DNA from: Holophagaceae bacterium
GTDB lineage: Bacteria; Acidobacteriota; Holophagae; Holophagales; Holophagaceae
Length of the DNA stretch: 64,000 nt
NCBI GenBank assembly: GCA_025361125.1
Contig: JANYBM010000115.1
Span: forward strand, 1 to 64,000
Direction of reading: 5' to 3'
The position numbers were made by a program, and so were the translations under genes. Positions 34,798-43,041 of the stretch are shown here, one piece after another (position 1 is the stretch's first letter; each line of letters opens with the position of its first letter). The notes beneath the pieces were generated by a model. That model did no database searches, was not told where the DNA came from, and saw only the letters and a program-made list of their open reading frames with translations.

Positions 34798-36528
34798 ATG
34801 TTTGAAAAACTTGGCAAGTTTCACATTAAAAAGGTATTGGGCCAAGGGGCGATGGGGGAAGTATACCTTGGCGAGGATCCCTCCATCGGGCGCGAAGTGG
34901 CTATCAAGACCATTCTTCCAAGCGCCGCTCAGGGGGATGACGCCAAAGATCGCTTTGAACGGGAAGCCAAGGCTGCCGGGGCGCTCAACCATCCCAACCT
35001 GGTCACCATCTATGAATTCGGTGAAGACCAAGGCGTGTTGTACATCGCCATGGAACTGGTGCCGGGCCATGACTTGCAAGATTTATTGCAGGAACAATCC
35101 CTGACTCAGACGGAAATTCTGGAGGTCTTGAGCCAGGTTTGTGACGGACTCGATTTTGCTCATCGTCAGGGCGTCGTGCATCGCGACATCAAGCCTTCGA
35201 ACATTCGCGTTCAACGTGACGGTAAGAAGTTGCGGGCAAAGGTGATGGATTTCGGTGTGGCACGCGTTGCGAATTCCGACATGACAGCCACCGGAATGGT
35301 GATGGGTACTGTGAGCTACATGGCTCCGGAATATATTCGCAGTGGCAAGCCGGACCCACGCAGTGACCTTTTTGCAGTCGGTGTGATCCTCTATGAGGCT
35401 TTAAGTGGACGCAAGCCATTCAACGGTGACACCACTCCGACCATTCTCTATAAAATTGTAAACGAGCCGCCAGAACCCATTGACCTGAGCATTCTGCAGG
35501 GCATCAGCCCCCTGGTTCGAAGCGTGCTTGATAAGGGTCTTTCCAAGGATCCTGAGACCCGCTATCAGAATGGTGAAGCCTTCTCAAAAGCCCTGCGTGC
35601 GGTGAAAGATCCAACCTTGCAGGGGGTTGTTCCCGAGGCCACTTTAATGTTGCAAAGTGGTGCCATGGCGGCCCCCACCCCAACTTCAGCAGCCCCGACG
35701 GCAATGCTTCAGGCGGGGATCCAGAGTCCTGTCCTGCCCCCAACAGAAGTCATGGCTTCCGGTCCCATTGCACCGCCGTCCCTGCCATTACATCCCGTTC
35801 CGGCACCCTCAACCAAATCTGGATCTGGCACCCTAGTGACCCTGCTCGTTGCAGGTGTCGTGGTGCTGGCACTCCTGGGTGGTGGGGGATTCATGGGATG
35901 GCGCTGGTGGCAGGCAAGACAGGACCAAGCCACCCTTGCCCAAGCTGCAACTTCCCCGGCTATTCCCCCGGCTGTCGGTTCAGCGATGGCGGCCGCCCCA
36001 CCAACTCCCGCCCTGCCTGTAGCCGCTGAACTGAAATCCCCGTTGCCAGACCCGAAAGGGCGAACGCCCGGAGGCGTCAAGGCTCAACCAAACCCCGGTA
36101 CCCCCGGTCAGCCTTCCACAATTATGGGTACGACACAAACCCCGAGCGACCAACCTCGTGAGGCCATTCCCAGCGGGCGCTTCTCACCAGAAAACTTACA
36201 TACGCTGAGCGCGGCAGAACATATCAGCTTAAGCAACCTAACCATGAGCGAAGCCACCGCCATGAAGGACACCAATCCAGACAAAGCCCTGGAAGGATTG
36301 CGAAACGCCATCGCGGCAGATTCTCGCAACGTTCGGGCCTATGCTTGGGGTCTCGTCATCGCATACAACAACGGGCGCTATGGCGAAATGAAGGCTTTCC
36401 ATCGCCAGGCCCGGAGAAACGGGTTGACGATGTCGCAATTAGAGTCTGTGAACTCCCAATTGAAGACCATCCTCGATAATGAATCCTTCAACCATCGCAT
36501 CCCCGGCGGGCTTGAGGGCAACGAATGA
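34798..36528 (+). CDS. Membrane-anchored serine/threonine protein kinase
   Basis: A 576-residue Hanks-type kinase. The N-terminal catalytic domain (about 7-265) has the glycine loop GQGAMGEVYLG, the lysine in VAIKTI, HRDIKPSNI, DFGVAR and the APE motif (MAPEYI). A Pro/Ala-rich linker and one membrane helix (about 343-366) follow, then a second low-complexity linker and a C-terminal helical TPR-like part. The ATG at 34798 follows GGGGAAG; the open frame begins at 34702 but the extra residues are not kinase-like. It heads a train of overlapping genes, and rnc starts within its stop codon. Confidence 0.92.
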   Translation: MFEKLGKFHIKKVLGQGAMGEVYLGEDPSIGREVAIKTILPSAAQGDDAKDRFEREAKAAGALNHPNLVTIYEFGEDQGVLYIAMELVPGHDLQDLLQEQSLTQTEILEVLSQVCDGLDFAHRQGVVHRDIKPSNIRVQRDGKKLRAKVMDFGVARVANSDMTATGMVMGTVSYMAPEYIRSGKPDPRSDLFAVGVILYEALSGRKPFNGDTTPTILYKIVNEPPEPIDLSILQGISPLVRSVLDKGLSKDPETRYQNGEAFSKALRAVKDPTLQGVVPEATLMLQSGAMAAPTPTSAAPTAMLQAGIQSPVLPPTEVMASGPIAPPSLPLHPVPAPSTKSGSGTLVTLLVAGVVVLALLGGGGFMGWRWWQARQDQATLAQAATSPAIPPAVGSAMAAAPPTPALPVAAELKSPLPDPKGRTPGGVKAQPNPGTPGQPSTIMGTTQTPSDQPREAIPSGRFSPENLHTLSAAEHISLSNLTMSEATAMKDTNPDKALEGLRNAIAADSRNVRAYAWGLVIAYNNGRYGEMKAFHRQARRNGLTMSQLESVNSQLKTILDNESFNHRIPGGLEGNE

Positions 36529-37250
36529 AAGGATTGAAGGGTATGGCGGCTTCAACAAGTAAAGATGTCGAAGCTGCGATCCACTATCAATTTCGGGATG
36601 AAAGTTTGCTGAACCTGGCGCTGACCCACGGATCCGCGGGGAAGGGCCAGGACAATCAGCGGCTAGAGTACCTGGGTGATGCCCTGCTGAATTTTTGCGT
36701 GGCCAGGCTCATCTATCAGGAGCAGCCTGACTGGCCTGAGGGAGCCATGTCAAAGCTACGAGGCATGCTGGTGTGTACCGATGCCTTGCATGATTGGGCC
36801 CGGAGTCTAGGTCTCTCCCTGACCACCGGCGCCAAAGCGCCTAAACAGCCGGGGGCGCTAAGAAAACCCCTGGCGGATGCCGTTGAAGCTCTGCTGGCAG
36901 CCATGTACCTGGATGCTGAAGGTTCAGGAAAAAGTGGTATCGAAGTCATCATGGCCTTGGTGGCTCATCGGCATCTGGGCGCCATCCGTTCGGCCTATCT
37001 TGGCATGTGGGAACATCGCGACAGCAAGACGACTTTGCAGGAAAAAGTGGCGGCTCTGGGGTTTCCCGCACCCCGCTACGAACAAATTTCACGCTCTGGC
37101 CCGGACCATCAACCCACCTTCAAGGTGCGGGTCAGTGTCGGGGAACTCCAAGCGGTAGCTAATGCAGGCAACCTTAAACAGGCCGAAATTCTAGCTGCGA
37201 GGGAACTCGTGGAGCAACTGGATCACATCACGAACGGTCAACCATCCTGA
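36525..37250 (+). CDS. rnc: Ribonuclease III
   Basis: A 241-residue double-strand RNA endonuclease involved in rRNA and mRNA processing. The catalytic signature reads QRLEYLGDALLNF and the second acidic motif is LADAVEALLAAMYLD, both intact. The C-terminal double-stranded-RNA-binding domain starts near residue 165 (SKTTLQEKVAALGFPAPRYE). The ATG overlaps the kinase TGA (ATGA) and has GAGGG upstream. Cotranscription with a kinase and a HisA-like gene is unusual for rnc. Confidence 0.94.
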   Translation: MKGLKGMAASTSKDVEAAIHYQFRDESLLNLALTHGSAGKGQDNQRLEYLGDALLNFCVARLIYQEQPDWPEGAMSKLRGMLVCTDALHDWARSLGLSLTTGAKAPKQPGALRKPLADAVEALLAAMYLDAEGSGKSGIEVIMALVAHRHLGAIRSAYLGMWEHRDSKTTLQEKVAALGFPAPRYEQISRSGPDHQPTFKVRVSVGELQAVANAGNLKQAEILAARELVEQLDHITNGQPS

Positions 37251-37353
37251 TACGATTTAACACTCGCTTGCCAAGTGCGAGGATTGTTGGGTAAATGGCC
37301 AAGGCTCCGAGGTAAACTCCAAGCGGGCCTAGATGCTTGTGAGGAATGACTCC

Positions 37354-38079
37354 GTGAAGGTTTTCCCGACACTTAACCTCCAACAGGGTCGCGTGGTACC
37401 CACTTTGGGCGCACATCCGCACGATCTGGCACCGATGGACCTCGTGGCCCGGCTCCTGAGTCATGGCACCTCTCGCCTTGCGCTGGTGGATGTAGACGCC
37501 GCTCACAATACAGGTCACAACCGCGAACTCATCGGGCGCATTCTGCAAGCCTGCTCAACTTTGGCATCGCCCGTCTGCGTGCAGGTGGCCGGTGGCATCC
37601 GAAGTTCCGATCAGGCCCAGTTCTTTTTGGATCATGGGGCGTCATGGCTGGTGGTGGGAACCATCCTGCATAAGAGCCCCCTAATGGTCGAGAGTTTGGT
37701 GGCCCGCTTTCAGGGTCACCTCACCGCCGCCATAGATGCTCGGGGTGGCGAGGTACATTGTTCTGGCTGGGTGGATCAGGTGGGTCTTCAGGCCCAGAGC
37801 ATGGCCATGAAAATTCGCGCCTATGGATTCAAGCGGCTTCTGTTCGTGGATATTCCATTGGATGCCAGCGCAAGCCCGGATTTCACTACCGCCCAGCAGA
37901 TTGGTGAATCCACCAAATTACCCGTATTGATGGGCGGCAGCATTCTCACCCGGGAGCACTTGCAGCAAGCGGCCTCCTTCAGGGGACTTCAGGGTGTGCT
38001 CGTGGACGCATTGCTGTTTTTCGAAGATGCCCGATTGCTGGATCACCTCCCTTCTGGCGCGTGCATAGATGAGCATTGA
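37354..38079 (+). CDS. HisA-like barrel protein with altered catalytic residue
   Basis: A 241-residue (beta/alpha)8 protein resembling phosphoribosylformimino-AICAR-ribotide isomerase (HisA). The pattern VDVDAAHNTGHN, VAGGIRSSDQAQFFLDHGA and IDARGGEVHCSGW matches. The N-terminal catalytic motif, normally PAIDLxxG, reads PTLNLQQG, so the general acid/base Asp is Asn, and the second phosphate-site AGGI reads MGGS. It may have changed function. The GTG at 37354 with GAGG upstream aligns with HisA starts; an ATG at 37333 is also in frame. No other his gene is nearby. Confidence 0.7.
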   Translation: MKVFPTLNLQQGRVVPTLGAHPHDLAPMDLVARLLSHGTSRLALVDVDAAHNTGHNRELIGRILQACSTLASPVCVQVAGGIRSSDQAQFFLDHGASWLVVGTILHKSPLMVESLVARFQGHLTAAIDARGGEVHCSGWVDQVGLQAQSMAMKIRAYGFKRLLFVDIPLDASASPDFTTAQQIGESTKLPVLMGGSILTREHLQQAASFRGLQGVLVDALLFFEDARLLDHLPSGACIDEH

Positions 38080-39868
38080 GCCCCAAGAAGAGCTCTCCTT
38101 CTTAAGCCTGCTTTCCAGGCAGGAGCAACTGCATTTCCGGAATCTCACCCTTATCCGACCTCAATTGCCCACGGATAAACAACTTCAACTCATTGAAGGC
38201 TTGGCGCGAAATCTTTCGGCACCGCGGCTCTTGACGCTCATTGCCCGCACCCCCCACTGGCTCATCTATGGACCGATTCTCCAGGCTTTGGCTGAGAATG
38301 AGCACACCCCCGAAGCCATCCGGCGCGACCTGGAAATGGCGGTTTCACTTTTTGACATGATGCGCGAGCTGGACCAGGCACCAATATCCGAAAAAGAAGA
38401 ACGATCCGAGACCGTCAAGGCTGTCTATCAACAGTTGCGGCCTGATTTAAAGCCCATTGTCAAAGCCCAGGCCAAGCAGATGGCCAAGCAGGTCCACTCA
38501 ACCGGCACAACCGCGGAACTGCCGCCTTTGCCCAATGTGGATCAGGATTGGGAAGCCTTAACGGCTCCTCCACGAGAGTCCGTCCAAATCGAAATTTCTC
38601 GTCCGCCCCTCTTACCAAAATCAGAAATATTGCTGCGCGCGGCAAGCACCCATCAAATCGAGGAACTCTGCTTGTTCCTCATGGATCCAGACGCCGAGAT
38701 CCGGTCTTCCGCGCTACATAATCCCATCGTCACGGAAGAAATTCTGGCCTCCTCATTACAGCAATGCCAGGTCCAGGAATTCTTTGATGAAGTCTACGGG
38801 GAGGCTCGGTGGTATTTCCGGGATGCAGTCCGCAGTGCCATCCGCCATGCACCCGCCAGCCCTAGCGACCTTTGCCGCAAGCTGGGGATCTCCGAGCACC
38901 TGCTCTATCGGCTGGATCAGGGTTCAAACAATCGTGCGGACATCCACCGCATCGTGAGCCTGTTCACCCAACTGGATGAATCCGAATATCAATACGTCAC
39001 CCTATGGGCCAAGCGGTCCGCCCCCAACATGCTGAGGGTTGTGAAGTATTTCTATGATCGGCTGCAGCGGCGGCGTTCCAGTCAAGCCAGCGGATTCACG
39101 GCTCCCCAGGCTGAAGGTCGGTGGGCTTCGCTGGAGGACCGGGTCTTTTCGGCGAACCAGGCCACGGCACCCGAGCAACTCTATGGCGCCTTGGTGGATC
39201 CGGATTTCAGCGTCTTTCTGGTAGTGCTCGAAAATCCTGGACTGTCGCCCAAGGAATTGCTGGCATCCATTCCGTCTCTGGATCAGCTTCGGGCCGAGCG
39301 TCTGGCCAATCACAACTCCTGGGGCCAGAACCCGGCGGTTCAGGAAGCCCTGGTGCACAACATTCATCTCTCAGAACATACAGCCCTTCGGTTGCTCGCC
39401 AATCTACAGACACCGCGCACCCTGCTGGACGTGCTGCGCGACCCACGAATTCCGCACATGGAAGTCAAAACCCAGGCCCAGAGCACCCTGCGTACCATCT
39501 ACCTCGCCATGGATATCTCCCACCGGATCATCGCGTTGCGCTCCACAGGAGGGGAACTCATCCGTTACCTGCCCGCCGAAATTCTCCAGGATGAAGCCAC
39601 CCTCACCCAACTCGTTGGAGACCGGCAACTGGATCCGAGCATCCTTTTACGTTTGGCCAGGAACAAACAGACTCCCCGCAGTGTTCTGGCCCTCATCACT
39701 CAGCACCCCATCATGATGGCGCACCCGCCGATCATGTCCGAGCTGCTGCTGAATCCAAAAACACCGCGAGATTCAGCAATCCGAATTTGGGGTCTGCTCT
39801 CGGAAAGCGAGCAACAGCAATTACTTAAGAGCCCGCATTTGCCAGCCACACTTAGGAATTTGGCCTAA
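38069..39868 (+). CDS. Helical-repeat protein of unknown function
   Basis: A 599-residue cytoplasmic protein I do not recognise. It has several degenerate helical repeats resembling leucine-rich-variant or HEAT units, each with a Pro or Asn-Pro turn: LIARTPHWLIYGPILQALAENEHTP (split across about 55-80), LFLMDPDAEIRSSALHNPIVTEEIL (about 200), a DPDFSVFLVVLENPGLSPKEL segment (about 378) and RLARNKQTPRSVLALITQHP near 530. A protein-binding scaffold is plausible. The ATG overlaps the stop of the HisA-like gene by 11 bases, so the two are probably coupled. Confidence 0.55.
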   Translation: MSIEPQEELSFLSLLSRQEQLHFRNLTLIRPQLPTDKQLQLIEGLARNLSAPRLLTLIARTPHWLIYGPILQALAENEHTPEAIRRDLEMAVSLFDMMRELDQAPISEKEERSETVKAVYQQLRPDLKPIVKAQAKQMAKQVHSTGTTAELPPLPNVDQDWEALTAPPRESVQIEISRPPLLPKSEILLRAASTHQIEELCLFLMDPDAEIRSSALHNPIVTEEILASSLQQCQVQEFFDEVYGEARWYFRDAVRSAIRHAPASPSDLCRKLGISEHLLYRLDQGSNNRADIHRIVSLFTQLDESEYQYVTLWAKRSAPNMLRVVKYFYDRLQRRRSSQASGFTAPQAEGRWASLEDRVFSANQATAPEQLYGALVDPDFSVFLVVLENPGLSPKELLASIPSLDQLRAERLANHNSWGQNPAVQEALVHNIHLSEHTALRLLANLQTPRTLLDVLRDPRIPHMEVKTQAQSTLRTIYLAMDISHRIIALRSTGGELIRYLPAEILQDEATLTQLVGDRQLDPSILLRLARNKQTPRSVLALITQHPIMMAHPPIMSELLLNPKTPRDSAIRIWGLLSESEQQQLLKSPHLPATLRNLA

Positions 39869-39940
39869 CCCCACCCCTATCCTGTAACGGCCCTAAGCAA
39901 TTGGACCATCCAGCCGTAACCCAAACCACTGGAGTCGTAA

Positions 39941-40972
39941 ATGCGTAGGGGCCGAGCAACAGGAGGCATGAACAGGGTCGCGGTTGGCTTTGCCTTGGCC
40001 ACTGCAGTGCTGGTCGCATTCCCTGGCTGCCGGGCCAAAGGTTCCAAGGCTCCCGCCTGGTTGCAAGCAACGCCCGTTAACTGTTCCATGGCCATCTCGG
40101 GTCAAGTGGGGTGGCTGCTTGAGAATCCTGAATTCCAATCGGCCATGTCCCGCTTCCCGCTGGCCGAACAGACCCTTGATCTCTTCCTAAAAAAGGCCAA
40201 GATTCATCCGGAAGGCGAAACCGGCCGAATCACCTTCTTTATTTTTGACCTTCCCAAGGACAAGGGAAAGCCTGAAGACATGGCCGGAGACTTCCTCCTT
40301 CAGTTCGATGGGTTCAAGGATCCACAAACCTTGCAGATGGCGCTGGCCGAGTCCTTCCCACCGGAAGGCAGCCTAGTTCTGGACAAGAAGGAATGCCCGC
40401 TGTACGTAATGATGGACATCAACAAGGTGAAGATTCGCGCCTTGGTGGACCCAGAACAGCGGATTCTCATCGGCGATTTGCGCGCCTTGGGTCGTCGCGC
40501 CAGCCAAGGAACCCTTGCTCATGGACCAGCAGTCCATGCCCTCGGCGCAGGGGAATGGATAGATGGAACGGCTCCCATCGCAGGGTATGTGAACCCTGAT
40601 GCGCTCATAGCGAGGCTTGGAAACAAGCTTCCGGGTGAAGTAGCGAAAGAGTTTCCCAAGGGGCTTGAGTCTTTGGTCTGGAGTGTTACGCCGGCCAAAA
40701 ATCCGAAGGATCCTAAAGCCCCGCATCGCTTGGAACTGGCCATCGGGGGATCCCCCGAGGGCATCAACCAAGCCTCCCATTGGATGCAGCGTCTAGTGGC
40801 CGCTGCCAGCCAATTGGGCGCCCAGCAACAACTCGCGCCAGTGCTGGTACAAGAGAAAACCCGGGTCGGTATCCGCTACAGTGCGTCCAACGAGCAACTC
40901 AACGCGATCCTTGGGAGCTTTGGCCAACCCTGGACTTTCGCTGATCCCCGGAAGATGCCACCCAAAGCATGA
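39941..40972 (+). CDS. Putative exported lipoprotein, unknown function
   Basis: A 343-residue protein with a basic N-terminus, a hydrophobic segment (AVGFALATAVLVAF) and a cysteine in PGCRAKG that may be a lipid-attachment site, although the lipobox is not ideal. The rest is soluble, with no recognised domain. An internal ATG at 39968 follows AGGAGG too closely to be preferred. The stop overlaps the sigma-factor ATG, so it is part of the same transcript. Confidence 0.55.
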   Translation: MRRGRATGGMNRVAVGFALATAVLVAFPGCRAKGSKAPAWLQATPVNCSMAISGQVGWLLENPEFQSAMSRFPLAEQTLDLFLKKAKIHPEGETGRITFFIFDLPKDKGKPEDMAGDFLLQFDGFKDPQTLQMALAESFPPEGSLVLDKKECPLYVMMDINKVKIRALVDPEQRILIGDLRALGRRASQGTLAHGPAVHALGAGEWIDGTAPIAGYVNPDALIARLGNKLPGEVAKEFPKGLESLVWSVTPAKNPKDPKAPHRLELAIGGSPEGINQASHWMQRLVAAASQLGAQQQLAPVLVQEKTRVGIRYSASNEQLNAILGSFGQPWTFADPRKMPPKA

Positions 40973-41565
40973 GATCCACTGCTTCTGAAACCCAGGTGCC
41001 TCCACCAATAAGTCCAGAAATTTGGATGACTCGCCTAAAAGCAGGTCACGAAGAGGCCTTGGCCCACCTTATGACCCGGTTCGAGAAACCGGTGTTTGCC
41101 TTCATCTACCGGCGCCTGGGCGGGGAGACCGGTGTGGTCCAGGAACTCACCCAGGAGGTTTTTCTTAAATGTCTCCAGCATTGTCAACGTTTTGAGGAGG
41201 GCCGTCCCGTGGCGGCATGGATTTTTACATTGGCGGCTAATGCAGCGACCGACCATCTGCGTAAAAGAGGTAGGGAGGTGGCCCCCCCTGAGTTCTTTGA
41301 CGCACCCGACCCGCATCAACCCTCACCCTGGATGCAAGTGGATCAGGGCCGTAAACTCGCGGCTTTGCAGGAAGCCATAGCTGGCCTGACGCCCCGTCAA
41401 AAGGCCATGGTCATGGCTTATTACGTCCATGAGCAACCTGTTAAACGCATCGCCGAAGACCTTGGCTGCGCTGAAGGAACCGTCAAAGCAACCCTGTTCC
41501 AAAGTCTCGCCAAACTCCGAAAAAATCTCACTCCATCCTTCCAGGATGTGCCCCATGAAGCCTGA
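40969..41565 (+). CDS. ECF-type RNA polymerase sigma factor
   Basis: A 198-residue sigma70-family factor. Region 2 is at about residues 25-95 (LMTRFEKPVFAFIYRRL, ELTQEVFLKCLQHCQRF, WIFTLAANAATDHLRKR) and region 4 at about 130-185 (GLTPRQKAMVMAYYVHEQPVKRIAEDLGCAEGTVKATLFQSLAKLRK, split here across the helix-turn-helix). It would direct transcription of a stress or envelope regulon. The downstream gene overlaps it by 11 bases and looks like its anti-sigma partner. Confidence 0.9.
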   Translation: MRSTASETQVPPPISPEIWMTRLKAGHEEALAHLMTRFEKPVFAFIYRRLGGETGVVQELTQEVFLKCLQHCQRFEEGRPVAAWIFTLAANAATDHLRKRGREVAPPEFFDAPDPHQPSPWMQVDQGRKLAALQEAIAGLTPRQKAMVMAYYVHEQPVKRIAEDLGCAEGTVKATLFQSLAKLRKNLTPSFQDVPHEA

Positions 41566-42220
41566 ACTCGACCCCAAAAACCTCCAAGACGCCGCAGCTT
41601 TCGATCTGCTGATGCAGCCGGAGGTTTGGCCCGCCGACCCCGCTGCTCAAGCGGAATTCGCTGAGCTGCTGGAACTGCACCTGGCGCTTCAGTCCCACAA
41701 GCATTCCCTGAACCTTGAGCTCAAGACCCGCCACAGTGCGGACTCCTGGTGGCTTGCAGCCGCAGCCGCGGCTGCGGTGCTCCTGCCCTCCCTCTACACC
41801 GTGAAACACGTGCAGACGCTTAAAGCACGTAGCCAGAATATCGCCCGCATTGATCAGGAAGCCAGTAAAAGGGCTCAGGACCGGCTATGGGCTGGCTTCT
41901 TCCAACAGACCTCCGATCTGCTCAAGAATTTCGAGAAGCATCCCGAGCTTTGCACCCTCAACATGGAAAACCGTGAGCGTGAGCGCGAAGCTGCGGTGTC
42001 CCTGCTCCTGGCGAGCCACCAATTGGCCGCCCAGGGCGCACCGGTGCCCGAGGCCGAGGCCATTCGCACGGATCTTCACGCCTGGCTTTCAGAGTTGGCG
42101 TTGGAGGATGGTTGCCTGAATCCCGAACGAGCCAGTGAGCTGCGCCGTTGGGCCAAGGACAGCAATCTTGAGGGCCAGGCCGAACGCATGGGCAAGCTGC
42201 TCCGCAAGGAGACGGCCTGA
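41555..42220 (+). CDS. Probable anti-sigma factor, single-pass membrane protein
   Basis: A 221-residue protein: a short cytoplasmic part (about 1-58), one membrane segment (WWLAAAAAAAVLLPSLYTV), then a long helical part with heptad-like charge (ARSQNIARIDQEASKRAQDR). Position right after an ECF sigma gene, with the ATG inside the sigma stop region, argues for an anti-sigma role. No zinc-binding HxxxCxxC motif is seen, so it is not of the ZAS type. The extracytoplasmic part is reminiscent of heavy-metal/periplasmic sensor proteins only in general form. Confidence 0.5.
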   Translation: MKPELDPKNLQDAAAFDLLMQPEVWPADPAAQAEFAELLELHLALQSHKHSLNLELKTRHSADSWWLAAAAAAAVLLPSLYTVKHVQTLKARSQNIARIDQEASKRAQDRLWAGFFQQTSDLLKNFEKHPELCTLNMENREREREAAVSLLLASHQLAAQGAPVPEAEAIRTDLHAWLSELALEDGCLNPERASELRRWAKDSNLEGQAERMGKLLRKETA

Positions 42221-43041
42221 TGCTCCCATTTTTTATCTGGGGGGCTGAGCCACCTGCGCCAAGGGCACCAGCAGAGCCATCCGTGCTGGTCGCACCCGCC
42301 AGGGAGAGTCCTGCGGACCTGCTCTTTCGGCAGGCCAAGAACCTGCGTTATGGCCAGCGTTGGTACGAGGCGGCTGTTATCTACCGTCAGATCCTGCATG
42401 AATATCCAACCTACTCGCGGCTTGCGGAGGCCCGCTTCTGGCTTGCATCAACCCTTGAATCGGACCAACGCTGGGATAGCGCAGCAGACGCCTATTCGGA
42501 ATTCCTTAGCCAACATCCCGACCAGAAACTGCTAAGCCGCGAAGCCAAGCTCAACCGAATTCATTGCTGGGGGATTCGCCAGGGGCAAAGTCTCCAGGCG
42601 GCACCGGGGCTTCTATCCGCCCTGGACGATCCTTCCGATGAAATCCAGGTGGCCGCCGCCCTTCAGCTCTCCAAGACAGGAGATCGCCGCGCGGTGGAAG
42701 CCTTGCAGAAGGGCCTTATGATCGCATCCTGCTCCGAACCTTGCCGTCTGGCCTTGCTGGGCATGGGCATGGAACCAAAATCAGCACCATCCAAACTGAA
42801 TGGACGCTTTCTCGTGCTACGCATCCAGGAAAAGGGCAAACCGGATACGGTAACCATCCGCTTGGCCATGGGCCTAGCCAAAGCGGTTGCCGGCTACTTG
42901 AGCGACGCCCAGATTCAACAGGCCAGGCATAAAGGCGTAGAGCCGGACCGGCTGATGGACATGGCCTTGAATGCCCCCAAGGGAACGGTCCTCCTCTCTG
43001 TGGATGACAAGGACAGCAGCATCACCATCACTACCGAATAA
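42220..43041 (+). CDS. Exported TPR/HEAT-repeat protein
   Basis: A 273-residue protein starting with a short hydrophobic stretch (LPFFIWG), then TPR-type repeats (RWYEAAVIYRQILHEYPTYSRLAEARFWLAS; RWDSAADAYSEFLSQHPDQ) as in YbgF/BamD-like proteins, and a HEAT-like unit (SALDDPSDEIQVAAALQLSKTGDRRAVEAL). Start and preceding stop share bases (TGATG). It ends by overlapping the stop of the convergent DAHP synthase gene by 11 bp. Probably an envelope assembly or sensing protein; function unknown. Confidence 0.55.
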   Translation: MLPFFIWGAEPPAPRAPAEPSVLVAPARESPADLLFRQAKNLRYGQRWYEAAVIYRQILHEYPTYSRLAEARFWLASTLESDQRWDSAADAYSEFLSQHPDQKLLSREAKLNRIHCWGIRQGQSLQAAPGLLSALDDPSDEIQVAAALQLSKTGDRRAVEALQKGLMIASCSEPCRLALLGMGMEPKSAPSKLNGRFLVLRIQEKGKPDTVTIRLAMGLAKAVAGYLSDAQIQQARHKGVEPDRLMDMALNAPKGTVLLSVDDKDSSITITTE

